From: Gillisella vitis
GTDB taxonomy: Bacteria; Pseudomonadota; Alphaproteobacteria; Rhizobiales; Rhizobiaceae
DNA: 64,000 nt
NCBI RefSeq assembly: GCF_014204625.1
Contig: NZ_JACHLU010000007.1
Span: 62,001-126,000, forward strand
Reading direction: 5' to 3'
Of the stretch, positions 62,877 to 64,000 are shown piece by piece (within the stretch, counting starts at the first letter, position 1; every line of letters begins with the position of its first letter). Below the pieces are notes generated by a model that was given only the letters and a program-made list of their open reading frames with translations, was not told where the DNA came from and ran no database searches. The translations under genes were made by a program, and so were the position numbers.

Positions 62877-63614
62877 ATGGATACGCACAGCAAAAATAGC
62901 AACGCAGTCTTGTGTGAAGCACCGCCAGCCGTGTGTAACGCCTGCGAAGCAAGGCATGGCGGAGTCTGTGCGGCACTTTCCAGCACCCAGTTGAACGAGC
63001 TTAACCGCAGCTCCACAAAACGTCATTTCGCCGCAGGCAACGAAGTGATCGGCCAAGGTGAGCAAACTGCAAGCTACAGCAACATTCTCCATGGTGTGGT
63101 CAAACTTTCCAAAATGATGGCAGATGGCCGTCAGCAGATTGTTGGCCTGCAATTTGCCCCGGATTTCATGGGCCGTCCTTTCCTGAAAGAAAGCAGCCTG
63201 ACAGCCGAAGCCGCCACTGATGTGGAAGTCTGCGCTTTTCCTCGCGCCAGTTTTGACCGTCTGGTGGGCGAAACGCCCGATCTTGAGCACAAGCTGCACC
63301 AGCAGGCCCTGAAAGAGCTGGATGAGGCCCGCGAGTGGATGCTCACACTTGGGCGCAAGACCGCTCAGGAAAAAGTGGCCAGCTTCCTTTATCTGATCGC
63401 CACTCATATTGACCCGATGCAGTCCTTCAAAAAAATGTTCGATCTGCCGCTCTCGCGGGCGGACATCGCCGATTTTCTCGGCTTGACCATTGAAACCGTC
63501 AGCCGGCAAATGACAAAACTCCGAAAAGAAAATGTGATTGTCATTGAAAACAACCGGCATGTTATCGTTCCCGACGAAAAGCGGTTGCGCAATGCCGCTG
63601 GCATTGATTCGTAG
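62877..63614 (+). CDS. fnrN: FNR-type oxygen-sensing transcription factor
   Basis: A 245-residue Crp/Fnr regulator. The N-terminal cysteines CNACEARHGGVC plus a later Cys in DVEVCAFP are placed to hold an oxygen-labile 4Fe-4S cluster as in FNR. A cyclic-nucleotide-binding fold and a long dimer helix follow. The DNA-reading helix is LSRADIADFLGLTIETVSRQMTKL with E..SR, which recognises TTGAT boxes. The ATG at 62877 is used; a TTG four codons upstream is possible. FixK proteins lack the N-terminal cysteines, so FnrN is the better name. Boxes at 62754 and 18663 are likely targets. Confidence 0.93.
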   Translation: MDTHSKNSNAVLCEAPPAVCNACEARHGGVCAALSSTQLNELNRSSTKRHFAAGNEVIGQGEQTASYSNILHGVVKLSKMMADGRQQIVGLQFAPDFMGRPFLKESSLTAEAATDVEVCAFPRASFDRLVGETPDLEHKLHQQALKELDEAREWMLTLGRKTAQEKVASFLYLIATHIDPMQSFKKMFDLPLSRADIADFLGLTIETVSRQMTKLRKENVIVIENNRHVIVPDEKRLRNAAGIDS

Positions 63615-63619
63615 CATCC

Positions 63620-64000
63620 ATGAGCCTGACAATCTTACGCTACCCGGACCCGCTTCTGGAGCAGCCATGCCAACCTGTGCAGCATTTTGATGACGAGCTG
63701 CGCAGCTTTGCTGACCAGCTTTATCAGGCCATGCGCGCCGCACCCGGCGTAGGCATTACGGCTGCACATGTTGGCAGGCTGATCAGGGTGGTCGTTCTTG
63801 ATCTGCCAGAGCTGGGCGGACGAAAAACCTATGTTAACCCGGAGATTATCTCGCTCTCGCCAGAGATGATGGACCATATGGAAGGCAGCGTCTGTATGCC
63901 AGGCATGACAGACACGATCAGCCGCCCACGTATCGCCCATATCCGCTACCAGCAACTTGATGGCAGCCACGTTGAAGAAGAAATGCACGACTTTGCTGCC
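63620..64000 (+). CDS. Divergent peptide deformylase-like protein, 5' part (runs off the right edge)
   Basis: A partial frame of 127 codons, starting at ATG 63620, five bases after the fnrN stop. The start MSLTILRYPDPLLEQPCQPV is that of peptide deformylases. Motif I, normally GxGLAAxQ, reads GVGITAAHVG, with His for Gln. Motif II, normally EGCLS with the metal-binding Cys, reads EGSVCMPG, with Ser at the ligand position and a Cys two residues later. The HExxH region is outside the window. Whether it removes formyl groups is doubtful; it may be a paralogue beside a canonical enzyme elsewhere. Confidence 0.85.
   Translation, partial: MSLTILRYPDPLLEQPCQPVQHFDDELRSFADQLYQAMRAAPGVGITAAHVGRLIRVVVLDLPELGGRKTYVNPEIISLSPEMMDHMEGSVCMPGMTDTISRPRIAHIRYQQLDGSHVEEEMHDFAA

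Overview
The window reads as chromosomal DNA of an alphaproteobacterium of the Rhizobiaceae or a close relative. The evidence is a metC gene divergent from an aapJQMP general amino-acid importer, the acpXL-fabZ-fabF2-fabF1-adh-lpxXL set that builds the very-long-chain acyl group of rhizobial lipid A, an fnrN-like regulator beside hemN, FNR/FixK-type boxes at a cbb3 oxidase operon, a usg gene, TTAA-N7-TTAA CtrA-like boxes and dispersed palindromic intergenic repeats resembling rhizobial mosaic elements. No plasmid, prophage, transposase or CRISPR array was seen.

Layout. 1-4.9 kb: the 5' part of cysE, a crotonase-fold protein, an alpha/beta hydrolase, a small zinc protein, a FAD monooxygenase and metC. 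5.3-9.6 kb: aapJQMP. 9.6-15.0 kb: an accessory segment bracketed by two copies of a palindromic repeat. It holds a small unknown ORF, a YqcI/YcgG (GntA-type) protein, a SAM methyltransferase, an APC transporter, a GlxA/AraC regulator and an AT-rich stretch. 15.0-19.3 kb: ccoNOQP and a divergent hemerythrin-like gene sharing an FNR box. 19.4-28.5 kb: class II DAHP synthase, glutathione reductase, a DUF2059 protein, rpiA, gph, an L,D-transpeptidase and fumC. 28.6-35.3 kb: a class I fumarase, a diguanylate cyclase, a DUF971 protein, moaA, an EamA transporter, mobA and mobB. 35.3-41.1 kb: a very proline-rich OmpA protein, a polar amino-acid importer without an ATPase gene, and usg. 41.3-49.3 kb: a TPR methyltransferase, a hydroxyacid dehydrogenase, an Lrp regulator, a uracil-DNA glycosylase-like protein, a PleC/DivJ/PdhS-type kinase, two tRNA-Asn genes and an anmK-GNAT fusion. 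49.4-55.7 kb: tyrS, a GNAT, a rhomboid, bluB under a cobalamin riboswitch, a beta-propeller protein and nadE. 55.7-61.2 kb: the lipid A acyl cluster. 61.3-64 kb: hemN, fnrN and the start of a divergent peptide deformylase.

Connections. The FnrN-like protein at the right end is a natural candidate to act on the two boxes seen here (ccoN/hemerythrin and hemN/fnrN), tying micro-oxic respiration, haem synthesis and di-iron oxygen or NO handling together. The best candidate for an undescribed system is the bracketed 9.97-14.1 kb segment: a haem-dependent N-hydroxylase-type enzyme, a methyltransferase, an exporter-like permease and a regulator, which together look like a minimal pathway for a modified amino acid. 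All assignments come from reading the sequence without database searches.
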